Positions 22,021 to 32,334 of a DNA stretch of 64,000 nucleotides are shown here, piece after piece; position 1 is the stretch's first letter; each line of letters starts with the position of its first letter. The stretch is from Codonopsis lanceolata (lineage: Eukaryota > Streptophyta > Magnoliopsida > Asterales > Campanulaceae). The notes beneath the pieces were generated by a model that did no database searches, had not been told where the DNA came from, and saw only the letters and a program-made list of their open reading frames with translations. A program made the translations under genes and the position numbers. The stretch is from contig CM028379.1 in the NCBI GenBank assembly GCA_013146195.2, forward strand, positions 62,627,631 through 62,691,630, in the 5' to 3' direction.

Positions 22021-25000
22021 TGTGACGCCCCGCTCCTTCGTTATCTCGGTTTGCGTGCTATACTTGCACTTCTTCCCTTGTCGACGGTATGTTTGGTTTG
22101 CGAGAGGGTCTAGATATGTTTGAGAGACCATATTAAGACCAAAACATTATTAAGAGACTCCATATAGTTGTTGACTTGCTAAAGTCACAAGTCGTGACTC
22201 GACGATAGTCGGAATGCGACGCGATTGAGGGTTTGCTTGCGTTTTGTGTTCGTGACCTCGGTTTGGGTCCTAGACCTCTATAAGATGATTTATTAACATG
22301 TTTAGATGCATTAGACTTCAAGTTGGAGGTGTTCCTTAAGTCTATCGATGATTTGGAAGTTTTGGAGATAGCGTTCGTCTCTATCGCGTAGTTCGGGAAT
22401 CGAGTCGCGTAATCGCCTCTCCTTTGGGATTCTTATTCCCCTAGTTGTTATTCAACTTCCTAGAAGTATTTAAGCTTCTTCTTTAGCCCTTAGACTTGTC
22501 TTAAAAGTCTCCTTTCGTTGCTCGCTCGATTGCGAGTTCATTCGTCGCGGTTGCGTTGCACCCCTTCCCGGTTTCGCTCCGAGTTGTTTCGGGAGTTGTT
22601 CAGGTGTGTTTTAGACTTGTTTTGAGTTGGGTTAGACCTTAGAATGGTTGCCCATAAGTTTGGGATCATTTAGGACAAGTTTAGACCAAATTTTGGAGGT
22701 TCAAGGGCTGGCACTTAGTGAGGCGCCCGCCTCAAGTATCGAGAGCATCTTTGTCCGGGCGAGCCGGCGGCGCATGGAGGGGAGTGAGGCGCCCGCCTCA
22801 ACTCCACGTCTTTACGGGATTTTGCCCTGTTTTGTGTTTGGACGAATTATACCTATTCTACCCTCATTAAACCCCCTCTAAACCCTTCCTAACCTCTCAT
22901 ACTTAACCCTAATCATGTCCTAACATTAGTTGGAAGTTAATTAAGGTTAGATTAGTGATTGATTAGTCATAATCTCTACTAATTGTGCAAGGAAAAGTCT
23001 ATTGTGCCCTTATTGCTTGAGAAGTATAAATAGCCTAACCCTTCACCAATTCAGCCAAATCCTCTTCATTTCTCTTCCACAAACCGTGAGTTAGAGAGAG
23101 AGACTCCATGGGAGACTCTTGAGCCCTAGCTTCTTCTCTCTTCGATCCTTGATGATCCAACCACCCGATTTCCTTCAAACTTCGGAATCTTGAAGCCCTC
23201 GACGAGTAGAACAACTTCACCGATCGGATTTGTGTTCTCTTGGGTTTTCACTCAAGCTGGGTAAGTTACTTCCTTTTGATTTTGGTTCATTGGCCCTAAG
23301 GAAAACAATCTATATGCTATTTGTGGGCAATGAACACTTGTATGCTATGTTTGCCCAATTTGGGGATTTTTGGAAGTATGAATTTGTTAGGAGAATTTGT
23401 AGAGTGATTTCTATGATTGTTGAATATGTTATTACTCTTCATTTTGTGTTTCTAGGCTTTTGAGCATGCTAGAAATCATGCCTATATGCTATTTGGGTTT
23501 ATTGTGGAATTATGCCTATGATTGGGGCTTTGGATGTATGAACTCACATGATATCATGAGTAGGAACATTTAAGTGGGATTATGAGATTTATGAAATGGG
23601 TTTTGATTTATGTTGGGTTTTTGTTGTGAGTTTTAGGGCTTGAGAATTTAAGCCCGAATTATCGGAAATATTGTTGTTAAATAAAGTGGGTATTAACGTT
23701 GTCATGGATGAAAGGTTTAAGAATGAAACTTAATGTTTAGACTCTACGGAGTCGTAATGGGTTCAATATTGTGTTAACGAACTCGGGTTGAAGTCCTACG
23801 TCATTTGGGTTTCGTTGGCTATGTCTATGATGAATTCTTGGGTTTTAGGCTTGGGAAATAAGCCCGGATTAATTTCGGGATAATTTCTATAAACTTGAAT
23901 GATGTGCTAAGTTTGGGTTGTATGAAATGTGTATTTAATGTAATGCGATATTAAGACTCAATAGAGTTGTTATAGGTTCAATATTATGTTGGTGAGCCTT
24001 AGGTTTAAATCCTTGATGTTCGGGTTTGGGTTGGTTTTGATTGTGAGTACCCGAGCATCTTGAATTGTGTTCCATTTGTGATACCCACGATATAGAGGTT
24101 TATTGGAGATTTGTTTAGGGCGTGCTCGTTAGGGCGCGGGGCATTAGAGATCAACCTATGATCTCATATTACTTTAAGAAATGATTATTTGAATGAGTTC
24201 TCTCTTAGGGAATTTGGTCGCGTGCACATGAAAGCACTTGCGAGAATAGGACTACGGCTTAGTTTTGGTAGCCTTGAGATTGGTTTGAGAATGTCGAGTA
24301 TGTATGACAATTGGGACTATGGTTGAGTCCTGTACCTTTAGGCAAAGCTAAAAATGCTAAGTCTTGATTTATGATTGTTCTTAGACTAAAGTAATAGTCT
24401 TTGGTTTAATCCCGAATAGAGGGCTATAGTAGACCTCACATTGTGATTTCTTGAGCTTATATGCTACGTTTGATTGGGTTGTGACTTGAGGGTTATGAAT
24501 ACCTCAATAAGTGGTTCTTGGACTAAACGGATAGGTTGGTTGGATTTGTTAAGTGTGTACAATATGTGCATTGTTAAATTGGTGTGTAGAACTTTATGTC
24601 CTACTTGATTTGATATGTCCGCTATGATCGGTCTTGGTTCTTGTTTGAGCATGAGAGTAATTATCTACTTGTGCATTTCATAAAAGCCCAGCTGGCAATT
24701 ATTTGGATTGGTTTTTTGGTAGGGCGATACATCGCCTATACGAATCGTAAGATTCGTATTCGCTATGGATCGCCGTACCTGTGACCTCACACACCCTCCA
24801 CTGTTGGCCCCAGTGGGGAAGTTAGCCCATCTCGTAACAATAGAGCGAATGGATCACGCTAAGCTAGACTGAGAAAGGGCTGCCCTTGCGGTGTAGCCGC
24901 TCAGTATGTCGATGTAATCACGAGCATCGATGGTACAACCCGGTATTTATGTGTATTGCAGGAGCAGCACAACGACACGATTTGGGTATCTTCTCTATCC

Positions 25001-25970
25001 CTTACGTGGCTTACTATAAGCACTTATATGAAAGATAACGTGCTATGTAGTTTATGAAGTTTATGTTCCTTGAAGACTTAAAATAAGTTATTGTTGGTAT
25101 ACGATTAAGATGCCATGATTTTATATATGCTTGTGCATTATACCATGCCACGCCATGCTATGCCATACATTGCATTTAGTAACTTACTGGGTCATTATGA
25201 CTCATTTCGTGTGTTTGTTTTCCTTAGTTTTTGCAGTAAGCTCGTTAGTACGCGTTGAAGCTTCTCGCTTGATCGATAATGTGGTCTTCCCGCGATAGCT
25301 TGGGTTTATTAGTATTATTGTATTTGTTATCTGGTGAGATACGGACGTGAAGTTATGTAAACTTTACTTGGGTAGTTGTGTTAGTATCTTATTATTGTCG
25401 TTATTTTGGGAGCCGACTTGTTTGGTCGAGCTGTTGTATTTAATTAGAAGTTATTCCGTTGTCTTTCCGAGCAAGGTTTTAGCTCGCTTATTCTGGTATT
25501 TTGCTATTGTTATTTCCGTCCCCGACAACTTTAGTCGAGACATTGGTTTAGTGGTTAGTATTTTATATCTTATTCGTTTAGTTGATTTGTCCCTCCGGCA
25601 TGTTGTAGCCGTGGAGTGGTTGTTTATCAGGTTGGTATTCTGTTGATTCGCCGGCCTTAGGTTGCCGATGGGTTATTGTCCGTGCGCATTGTTGCGTCAC
25701 GCGAGTCGTAGATTTGTCGAGAGATAGTCGTCTCTCAGCCTTGTATTCCTTAGTTTATAATTATAGGCTTGGGTTCCACTTATGATTTGCTTCCGCGATT
25801 TTAGTTTTTAGTCGTTAGATCGCCGTTATGGCTTTACATTCCCGTTTAGAATTTGTTGGTTCAACTCTGGACTCGCACCACTACGCTTAGCGGGTGCTTG
25901 TCCGTCTTTTAGCTTGTCTTGACGGCACGACCTTGGGATTTCGCATTGGAATCCGGGTCGGGCTGTCACA
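22021..25970 (+). mobile_element. solo LTR, Ty3/gypsy chromovirus-like, 3,950 bp
   Basis: Begins TGTGACGCCCCG and ends GGGCTGTCACA, so it is a TG...CA LTR with short inverted ends. The 5-bp target duplication GACCC stands at both borders (22016-22020 and 25971-25975). No gag/pol is found inside and no second LTR is adjacent, so this is a solo LTR left by LTR-LTR recombination. Very long LTRs starting TGTGACGCCCCG and containing leader-like splice sites are typical of Tekay-type chromoviruses; the lineage call is by resemblance. A short perfect hairpin (ATACGAATC / GATTCGTAT) lies at 24738-24759. Confidence 0.85.
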
Positions 25971-26067
25971 GACCCTGATCGTCTGCATGTACTGGACGTT
26001 TCCCTCGTCGACGTTCGGAATCCATCTATTACAAAAAAATAAATACAAGTTAAGTTATGAAATGATA

Positions 26068-27515
26068 AATTTGTAAAAGTGTAGGGGGTTAATTGTAACT
26101 AAGTTTCAAAAATTGTAGGGGGTTAAATGTTAAATTTTGTAAAAGTTTACGGGGTTAATTGTAACTAAGTTTCAAAAATTATTGGGGGTTAATTGTTAAA
26201 TTTTGTAAAAGTTTAGGGGGTTAATTGTAACTAAGCTTCAAAAATTGTAGGGGGTGAATTGTTAAATTTGTAAAAGTTTAGGGGTTGAATTGTAAAGTTT
26301 CAAAAAGTCCAGGGGTGAATTGTTAAGTTTTGTAAAAGTGTAGGGGGTTAATTGTAACTAAGTTTCAAAAAGCTAGGGGTGAATTGTTAAATTTTTAAAA
26401 GTGTAGGGGGTTAATTTTAACTAAGTTTCAAAAATTGTAGGGTGTTAAATGTTAAATTTTGTAAAAGTGTAGGGGTTTAATTGTTAAGTTTCAAAAATTA
26501 CAGGGGGTGAATTGTTAAATTTGTAAAAGTTTAGGGGTTGAATTGTAAAGTTTCAAAAAGTCCGGGGGTCAATTGTTAAGTTTTGTAAAAGTGTAGGGGG
26601 TTAATTGTAACTAAGTTTCAAAAACTGCAGGGGGTGAATTGTTAAATTTTTAAAAGTGTAGGGGGTTAATTGTAACTAAGTTTCAAAAATTGTAGGGTGT
26701 TAAATGTTAAATTTTGTAAAAGTTTAGGGGGTTAATTGTAACTAAGTTTCAAAAAATTGTAGGGGGTTTATTGTTAAATTTTGTAAAAGTGTATGAGGTT
26801 AATTGTAACTAAGTTTCAAAAACTGCAGGGGTGAATTGTTAAATTTTTAAAAGTGTAGGGGGTTAATTGTAACTAAGTTTCAAAAATTGTAGGGGGTTGA
26901 TTGTTAAATTTTGTAAAAGTGTAGGGGTTTAATTGTTAAGTTTCAAAAAGTACAGGGGGTGAATTGTTAAATTTGTAAAAGTTTAGGGGTTGAATTGTAA
27001 AGTTTCAAAAAGTCCAGGGGGTCAATTGTTAAGTTTTGTAAAAGTGTAGGGGGTTAATTGTAAATAAGTTTCAAAAACTGCAGGGGGTGAATTGTTAAAT
27101 TTTTAAAAGTGTAGGGGGTTAATTGTAACTAAGTTTCAAAAATTGTAGGGGGTTAAATGTTAAATTTTGTAAAAGTTTAGGGGGTTAATTGTAACTAAGT
27201 TTCAAAAATTGTAGGGGGTTTATTGTTAAATTTTGTAAAAGTTTAGGGGGTTAATTGTAACTAAGTTTAAAAAATTATAGGGGGTTAATTGTTAAATTTT
27301 GTAAAAGTTTAGGGGGTTAATTGTAACTAAGTGTCAAAATTTGTAGGGGGTTGATTGTTAAATTTTGTAAAAGTGTAGGGGTTGAATTGTTAAGTTTCAA
27401 AAAGTGCATGGGGTGAATTGTTAAATTTCGAAAAGTCTAGGGGGTTAATTATTAAGTTACAAAAATTGTAGGGGTTAAGTTTTAAGTTTCAAAAAGTGTA
27501 GGGGGTCAATACTTG
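26068..27515. repeat. 33-bp tandem array, about 40 monomers in a two-variant (about 66-bp) arrangement
   Basis: Monomers of the form GTAGGGGGTTAATTGTAACT-AAGTTTCAAAAA alternate with GTAGGGGGTTAATTGTTAAA-TTTTGTAAAA. Local order is A-B-A-B with some variant blocks (TCCAGGGGGTC, CTGCAGGGGGTG). The array fills most of the PMD 5'UTR intron. Scattered monomers also occur at 18.9-19.4 kb on the other side of the PMD gene. Confidence 0.85.
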
Positions 27516-27710
27516 TTACTTTTGCACAATCATAGTGTTATTATAGTAAATGCATGACAACAAGCTCAAATAAACAAAATATAATTATCTAACAATTATG
27601 TACACACAAATTTTTTATCTAACAATCATGTCCAAAATGAATACGTCAAATAAGGTATTTTTTTTTAAAAAATACATGTTTCTTTTTTCGGAAACAAAAC
27701 ATTTTTTTCA
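27516..27710. other. intron sequence, nothing recognised
   Basis: AT-rich stretch between the tandem array and the hairpin, inside the inferred PMD 5'UTR intron. No open frame or repeat of note. Confidence 0.4.
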
Positions 27711-27873
27711 AAAAGAGCCGCGACTCAGAAGCGGATGTTTCACAAAAATACCGCTACTCACCAGCGGTATTTATATAAAACAACCGCTATTAATTTGCGG
27801 CTGTTTTATATGACTACCGCTGGTGAGTAGCGGTAGTTTTGTGAAACATCCGCTTCTGAGTCGCGGCTCTTTT
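27711..27873. mobile_element. 163-bp foldback (MITE-like) hairpin
   Basis: Two 77-bp arms (27711-27787 and 27797-27873) are inverted repeats with about four mismatches and a 9-nt loop. Outer ends are AAAAGAGCCGCGACTCAGAA and its complement. Each arm also contains a small nested hairpin (CCGCTACTCACCAGCGG). A transcript across it would form a long, nearly perfect duplex. It lies in the inferred PMD 5'UTR intron. A clear TSD was not found. Confidence 0.85.
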
Positions 27874-27970
27874 ACGCCAGATTCAAAAAAAAAACCAAAT
27901 TAAAACAGAATGCGTCCTAGATCTGCAATTTATTCCAAATTGAAACAGAAGAGCTGAGAGATTAACATAC

Positions 27971-28260
27971 CTGAAGTGAGGGAGTGAGAGATTTTTGTTG
28001 GTTTAGGGTGGATCTAGGTTGGTTTGTTGGAGTGAGTGAGGGAGAGGGAACAGAAATAGGGGAGAAGGGGGGCTGCCGAGTGAGTGAGGGAGAAGCAAGG
28101 GAGAGGGAAGAAATGGGGAGAAGGGGGGCTGGTTTCTCAGAGAGATGGAGGGAGACCGAGTGAGTGAGAGAGAGAGGGAGACGGGTAGGGGGGAGGGGGC
28201 GGGTGAGTGAGAGAGAGAGAGAGAGACGGGAAGAGAGAGAGAGTCGTGTGGGGGGGGTGG
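27971..28260 (-). promoter_or_regulatory. 5' leader of the PMD gene: (CT)n-rich untranslated exon and promoter side
   Basis: On the minus strand a CT-rich, C-rich stretch ends in CACTTCAG and is followed by the donor GTATGT (27970 down). The acceptor next to the ATG at 26025 gives a 5'UTR intron of about 1.94 kb (27970-26026). CT-rich leaders with a first intron are usual in plant genes. The transcription start cannot be fixed; it is probably near 28,200-28,300. Confidence 0.45.
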
Positions 28261-28550
28261 GTGGGTGGGGGGTAGGTGGGGGGTAATTATTTTAATGAGG
28301 GGTAGTTAAGTAATTTGATTATTAGAATGGTGTTGTGTTTAGGGTTTTAGGTGTTGCGTTTAGGTGTTCTGTTTAGTTTGTTGGGAGAAACAAGAGATCT
28401 ATTTCTAAAATTGTAAGCAATTAATTTCCACCATTGTTCAATAATTTTCTTTTCGATAATATGATAGTTTTCTTATATACCATAAGAGGAAAAAATAAGG
28501 GCAAATTGTTTGTAAAAAGTTGTAGTTTTCTCGGATATGAATGGAAAGAA
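28261..28550. other. region upstream of the PMD leader, no gene
   Basis: G/T-rich then AT-rich. It probably contains the right end of the MULE-type unit, but I could not identify a terminal inverted repeat. Confidence 0.35.
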
Positions 28551-28553
28551 ATA

Positions 28554-28811
28554 CTCCCTCCGTCCCTAAATTATCGTCCTCCTTTCCTTTTTCGTCCGTC
28601 CCAAAATAATTGTCCACTTTGAAACTTACCTTTTTAGAACATCACTTTTACCACTTTACCCTTACTTTTTCACTCTACTTTAATTATGAGCCACATATAC
28701 ATAGATATTAAAGGAGACTACACATTAAACCAATATAAATAATCAAGTCAATTACTTTTTCTTAAACTGTGCGCCGGGTCAACCCAGACGATTATTTAGG
28801 GACGGAGGGAG
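28554..28811. mobile_element. Stowaway MITE (Tc1/mariner type)
   Basis: Inverted ends CTCCCTCCGTCCC / GGGACGGAGGGAG, 258 bp, flanked on both sides by TA (28552-28553 and 28812-28813). This is the standard Stowaway structure, mobilised in trans by mariner-like transposases. Confidence 0.92.
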
Positions 28812-28813
28812 TA

Positions 28814-29102
28814 ATGATTATGCAGAAAAGTCATATTTAAAAGTCATAGTCCAGGCTTATGTTGGACACAATTTCCTCAAGATAAACTTACATATACAAA
28901 TGCTCTCGGTTGTATGTTAATTGTCCCCTTAGATGCGACGACTTTAATTTCATGTTAGTAGCATTACAAAACGAGAAATTCGGCAAACTCAATCAGTGTT
29001 TCAGAACTTCCAAGACTTCGGGAATAGATTTATGGAGCAATATGACTACTCCCTCTAACAGTATTGATGTTATGGATGTTTGTGTAGCTGATGGTCAAAC
29101 TA
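28814..29102. other. intergenic, nothing recognised
   Basis: A 71-codon open frame (28910-29125) resembles no protein that I recognise. Confidence 0.35.
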
Positions 29103-29340
29103 GGGGTTCTTTATATACTTTTTGAAGAGTTAAGGTGTCTTTTGGTCAATGTACACAAGTTTGGATCGGGTACATAGTAACTAACCGCCAACCGCTTGTA
29201 TCAAACCGGTAACTGCTCCCGAGGGTTCTATATATACTTTGTGAAGAGTTAAAGTGTCTTTTGGTCAATATACACAAGTTTGGATCCGATGGGTGCATAG
29301 TAACTGCTCCAAGTAACCACTCAATTGCACCTCTAAAGTG
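29103..29340. repeat. tandem duplication, about 118 bp, two copies
   Basis: The block starting GGTTCTTTATATACTTT...GAAGAGTTAA and ending GTAACTGCTCC occurs twice in direct tandem (about 29,103-29,220 and 29,221-29,340), with small indels in the second copy. Confidence 0.8.
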
Positions 29341-29791
29341 CTCAATGTGACATGTTCGAGTGTGTGCACACTTAGGCTCGAGATCGGGCTACGCACCATC
29401 CTCGTGGCGGCTTGTGTTAGTCAAATAACACATACATTGTGACACCATTTGGTTGTATCTTGGAGAACACTTAATACACATTCGTAAGGTGGACCAACTA
29501 ATAAAAGTCTTTAAAACTCTTTATTGTGTCAATGTAAGATATGACATTCCAATTCGTTAAACGTATTTCTTCACACGAGTCATTAAAGTTGTTTCCTTTG
29601 AAAAATACTAGGAAAATTATATTGTATTGTTTCTTTATCACATAACGCTACAAATTATATCCAAATGTTGTAGATAGAAATTTTGATTTTCGACATTTAC
29701 TCGAATAGTTCTTTATTTTAAAACATTTGGCTGGCTGTTAATAGAATTAAAAATTGTAAACAACATTTAACTATCTTCATATTTAAAATAA
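29341..29791. other. intergenic, nothing recognised
   Basis: AT-rich, no open frame of note, no repeat structure seen apart from the 9-bp target copy at its right end. Confidence 0.35.
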
Positions 29792-30250
29792 GGGAAAATA
29801 ATCCAAATAACCATCATATTATTAGTAGATAACCGATTTGACCAACCACATTATAACATCTCAAATGTGATTAATGTACTCAGCAAATGGGTGCGATGTG
29901 GTCCTTGCCGTCAACGCTCTATCCAATTTGGTAACGAACATATTGACGAGGATTACTGGAGGGACTGTACGAAAGATATTTGTGTCTTTCAAGAAACCTA
30001 GAAAGGTGGAATTAGAAGAAAAAATGTTTGGGGGAAGAAAGAGGTGCAATTGAAAGATAAAAATACCCCTCATACAGTCCTTCCGTTTTTCCATGCCAAC
30101 AGGTTCATTACAACATTGGATAAGACTTTGATGATAAGGACTACATCGCACCCAATTACTAAGTACATTGGTCATATTTGAGATATTATAATTTCGTTGG
30201 TCGAATTGGTTACCTACAAATAATACGATGATTATTTGTATAATTTTCTC
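29792..30250. mobile_element. long-TIR MITE with 9-bp TSD (Mutator-like)
   Basis: Ends GGGAAAATAATCC and, reversed, GAGAAAATTATAC continue as an inverted repeat for roughly 110-120 bp (for example GGGTGCGATGTGGTCCTT at 29.9 kb against GGGTGCGATGTAGTCCTT on the other strand at 30.1 kb). TTAAAATAA stands at both borders (29783-29791 and 30251-30259). Long TIRs with a 9-bp TSD point to Mutator-like mobilisation. Confidence 0.85.
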
Positions 30251-30421
30251 TTAAAATAAAAATACTATGTAATTCAATATAGCGTGTTACAACAATGAGT
30301 GTATTTTTTCAAAAAAATAAAATAAAAAAAGTGTTTGTTTTCTAATAAAGTTACTACTACTTTTATCACTATTATCATATTACAAGTTGTAGTTACAATA
30401 TTAAGGTGGACAATAAGAGTA

Positions 30422-30423
30422 CA

Positions 30424-30487
<64 letters not shown>
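30422..30487. repeat. (TA)n microsatellite
   Basis: About 30 TA units. Confidence 0.95.
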
Positions 30488-30489
<2 letters not shown>

Positions 30490-31050
30490 AGGGTAGCAGC
30501 GATCGAACAAGCAATTAGTAATATAAAAAAGAACTATTGAAGTTTTATTATTCTCAACCTAAATCTCATTTTAAGGTTACAACTTACATAGGATACAATT
30601 TTTCGATGGTACCGTTTTAGGATTACAAACTTTATCTTTTAAGAACTTGGTTCATTACCTAAATAATTGAGTCATACCGCCATTAATAAAAAATGATATT
30701 TCAAAGGCAATGATATTTCAAAGGCAATGATATTTCTTTCTTCCCATTAAATGCCAAAGTAGGTTTATTGTGAAGCCAACGAACCATGATACAGGCTACA
30801 GCTATGTGTAACTTTGGTTTTGTCTTTTGACGATTTTCGAAATATGACCACTCAACCACTATCCCATCTTTCTAATAGGAAAAATACAAAGAAAGATGGC
30901 ATGTAGTTAGTGTAGGGTACAACAAAGCCTCTTTCCTATATTGCTCCAGTCCAATATATTCTCCCACCATCATGATTGGATTCATTGCAGATCAAATTAA
31001 TCAGATTATAACAAAAATAAAATAAAAATACTTTTTTTTTTTTTAGGTAT
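30488..31050. other. intergenic, nothing recognised
   Basis: AT-rich sequence with a short local triplication of TTTCAAAGGCAATGATA near 30,700. No gene seen. Confidence 0.4.
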
Positions 31051-31256
31051 GATATTACAAACTAGAGCTTGTAGTATTATTACAAGCTTTAGTGTTAATA
31101 CCATTTGATCAAATCTATTTAGATGTCTACACCGTTAGATCAAAAATACTTTTTTAAAGTAATGACACAGACTTTCCAAATTACCACAAACTTAATCATC
31201 TAACGACTCTAATGCTAAAGCTTGTAATAATATTACAAGCTCTAGCTCGTAATATC
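31051..31256 (+). mobile_element. 206-bp MITE, copy A
   Basis: Starts GATATTACAAACTAGAGCTT and ends in the complementary AAGCTCTAG-CTCGTAATATC, so the TIR is about 45 bp, including ATTATTACAAGCTTTAG. The same element, of identical length, is found in reverse orientation at 32,075-32,280. The superfamily is unclear because no clean TSD is visible. Confidence 0.8.
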
Positions 31257-31269
31257 GTTTGCCTTTTTT

Positions 31270-31515
31270 TAATTATCGTCTTCTTTTAACCGATATATTG
31301 TTTAAGAAAAAATAATTAATTGTATTATAAATATTAGTGTAATGTGTGGTTTCATTTAATGCTCTTCAGTATGTGACCATAATTAAAGTAAGTAGAAAAA
31401 GTAAGGGTAAATTAGTCAATGTATTTTTCTAAAAGAGAAAATTTTGAAAGAGAACAATTATTTTAGAACGAATGAAAAATGAAAGGACGATAAATTGAAA
31501 ACAGAAGGAGTAGTA
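31270..31515. mobile_element. degenerate Stowaway-like MITE
   Basis: The right part (AAAGGACGATAAATTG...AGAAGGAGTAGTA) and the left ATTATCGTC match the subterminal text of Stowaway elements such as the one at 28,554. The outermost bases are eroded. Confidence 0.5.
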
Positions 31516-31569
31516 TATAACTTCATTTATTTTTACAAAGTCATAAGACTACAATTTATAGCATTCTTA

Positions 31570-32025
31570 ACACTTCCTATGTTCCTATAAGAGTTGTTCT
31601 TCCTTTTGTAGGTTGTTTAAAAAATCAATTATGGGTACCATTCGAATGGTCGGTGTTTGAAAAATCTAACTCTAATAATATTGAAGTATAATCAGCATGT
31701 TATTGTCAAATGTGAAGAGTAATGTTGACATGTTATGGATATTATAGATATAATTTTTGAAAATCAATTATTAAAGTAAAAACATCACAAAATAATATAG
31801 TTGATTATTTGTAAGAAATAGAGGTGGTAATTGTTAACTTTATAATCTTTCTTTTTTGAGAAATTATTTTCCCTATTTTTACTCTTAATTTGATTTACAC
31901 TTTAATTAATAGTCTCTCGGAATTGGTATATTTGGAATATACACAAAATCCTCATGGTCAACTATATTCTTTTGATACGTATATCGAGTATAACAAAACA
32001 ATCATTTGGGAACTGAGTGAGTAAA
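31570..32025. other. AT-rich, possible eroded MITE
   Basis: A CTTCCTATGTTCCTATAAGAG-like start and a TTGGGAACTGAGTGAGTA end weakly recall a Stowaway pair. Nothing else is recognised. Confidence 0.25.
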
Positions 32026-32074
32026 ATTCTTTATGAATGAGATTTTATTTCCATTATTATAAATAATGACAAAT

Positions 32075-32280
32075 GATATTACGAGTTAGAGTTTGTGATA
32101 TAATTATGAGCTTTAGTATTTGAGCCGTTAGATGATTAAGTTGATGATGATTTGGAATGTTCATATCATTACTTAAAAAAGAACATATTTAATCTAACGG
32201 TGTAAATATCTTATGAGATTTGATATAACGGCACTAACACTAAGCTTGTAATAATACTACAAGTTCTAACTCGTAATATC
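32075..32280 (-). mobile_element. 206-bp MITE, copy B (inverted relative to copy A)
   Basis: Reverse-complement match to 31,051-31,256 along the whole length, judged by eye at roughly 80% identity. It shares the same GATATTAC...GTAATATC termini and the internal blocks CACCGTTAGAT and CTTAATCATCTAACG. Confidence 0.8.
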
Positions 32281-32334
32281 ATAGCTCTATTATAATTATA
32301 GCTAGTATGTTAAATTTTAAACTCAGATATATAC

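Larger units (their letters stand above)
19461..26025 (-). pseudogene. plant mobile domain (PMD / MAIN-like) gene, interrupted by a solo LTR
   Basis: Minus strand. The ATG at 26025-26023 directly follows an intron acceptor (GTAATAG). Exon 1 is 26025-25971, resuming in frame at 22015 after the LTR. It encodes an Arg-rich start and a Met/Gly-rich repeat, then an acidic plus Arg/Gly-rich region (21,556-21,263). Next exons are 21123-20479, 20361-20194 and 20120-19461, all with phase-0 borders. The PMD core is clear: 'ERWHPETNSFHLPFGEMTLT', 'LHDVHYILHIPVVG', 'VGYLLWLLGTTLF', 'VWIYEYFPQF', then 'PISLFSGIIHCRKI' and 'LRQFGYIQIIPG'. PMD proteins (MAIN/MAIL1) act in nuclear silencing and genome stability in Arabidopsis, and PMD copies also travel in transposons. 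Breaks: the LTR at 22021-25970, a frame change near 21,540, and a frame change at an ATG/GAT trinucleotide run near 19,735. I read it as a transposon-borne PMD copy, now dead. Confidence 0.75.

Noticed and set aside
26068..27515. CRISPR-like appearance of regularly spaced repeats
   Set aside because: Plant sequence, and the units are head-to-tail without unique spacers; an ordinary tandem array.
28910..29125. 71-codon plus-strand frame
   Set aside because: No recognisable protein and its end runs into the 118-bp tandem duplication.
30274..30510. Minus-strand frame with Tyr-Ile repeats
   Set aside because: Translation of the (TA)n microsatellite.
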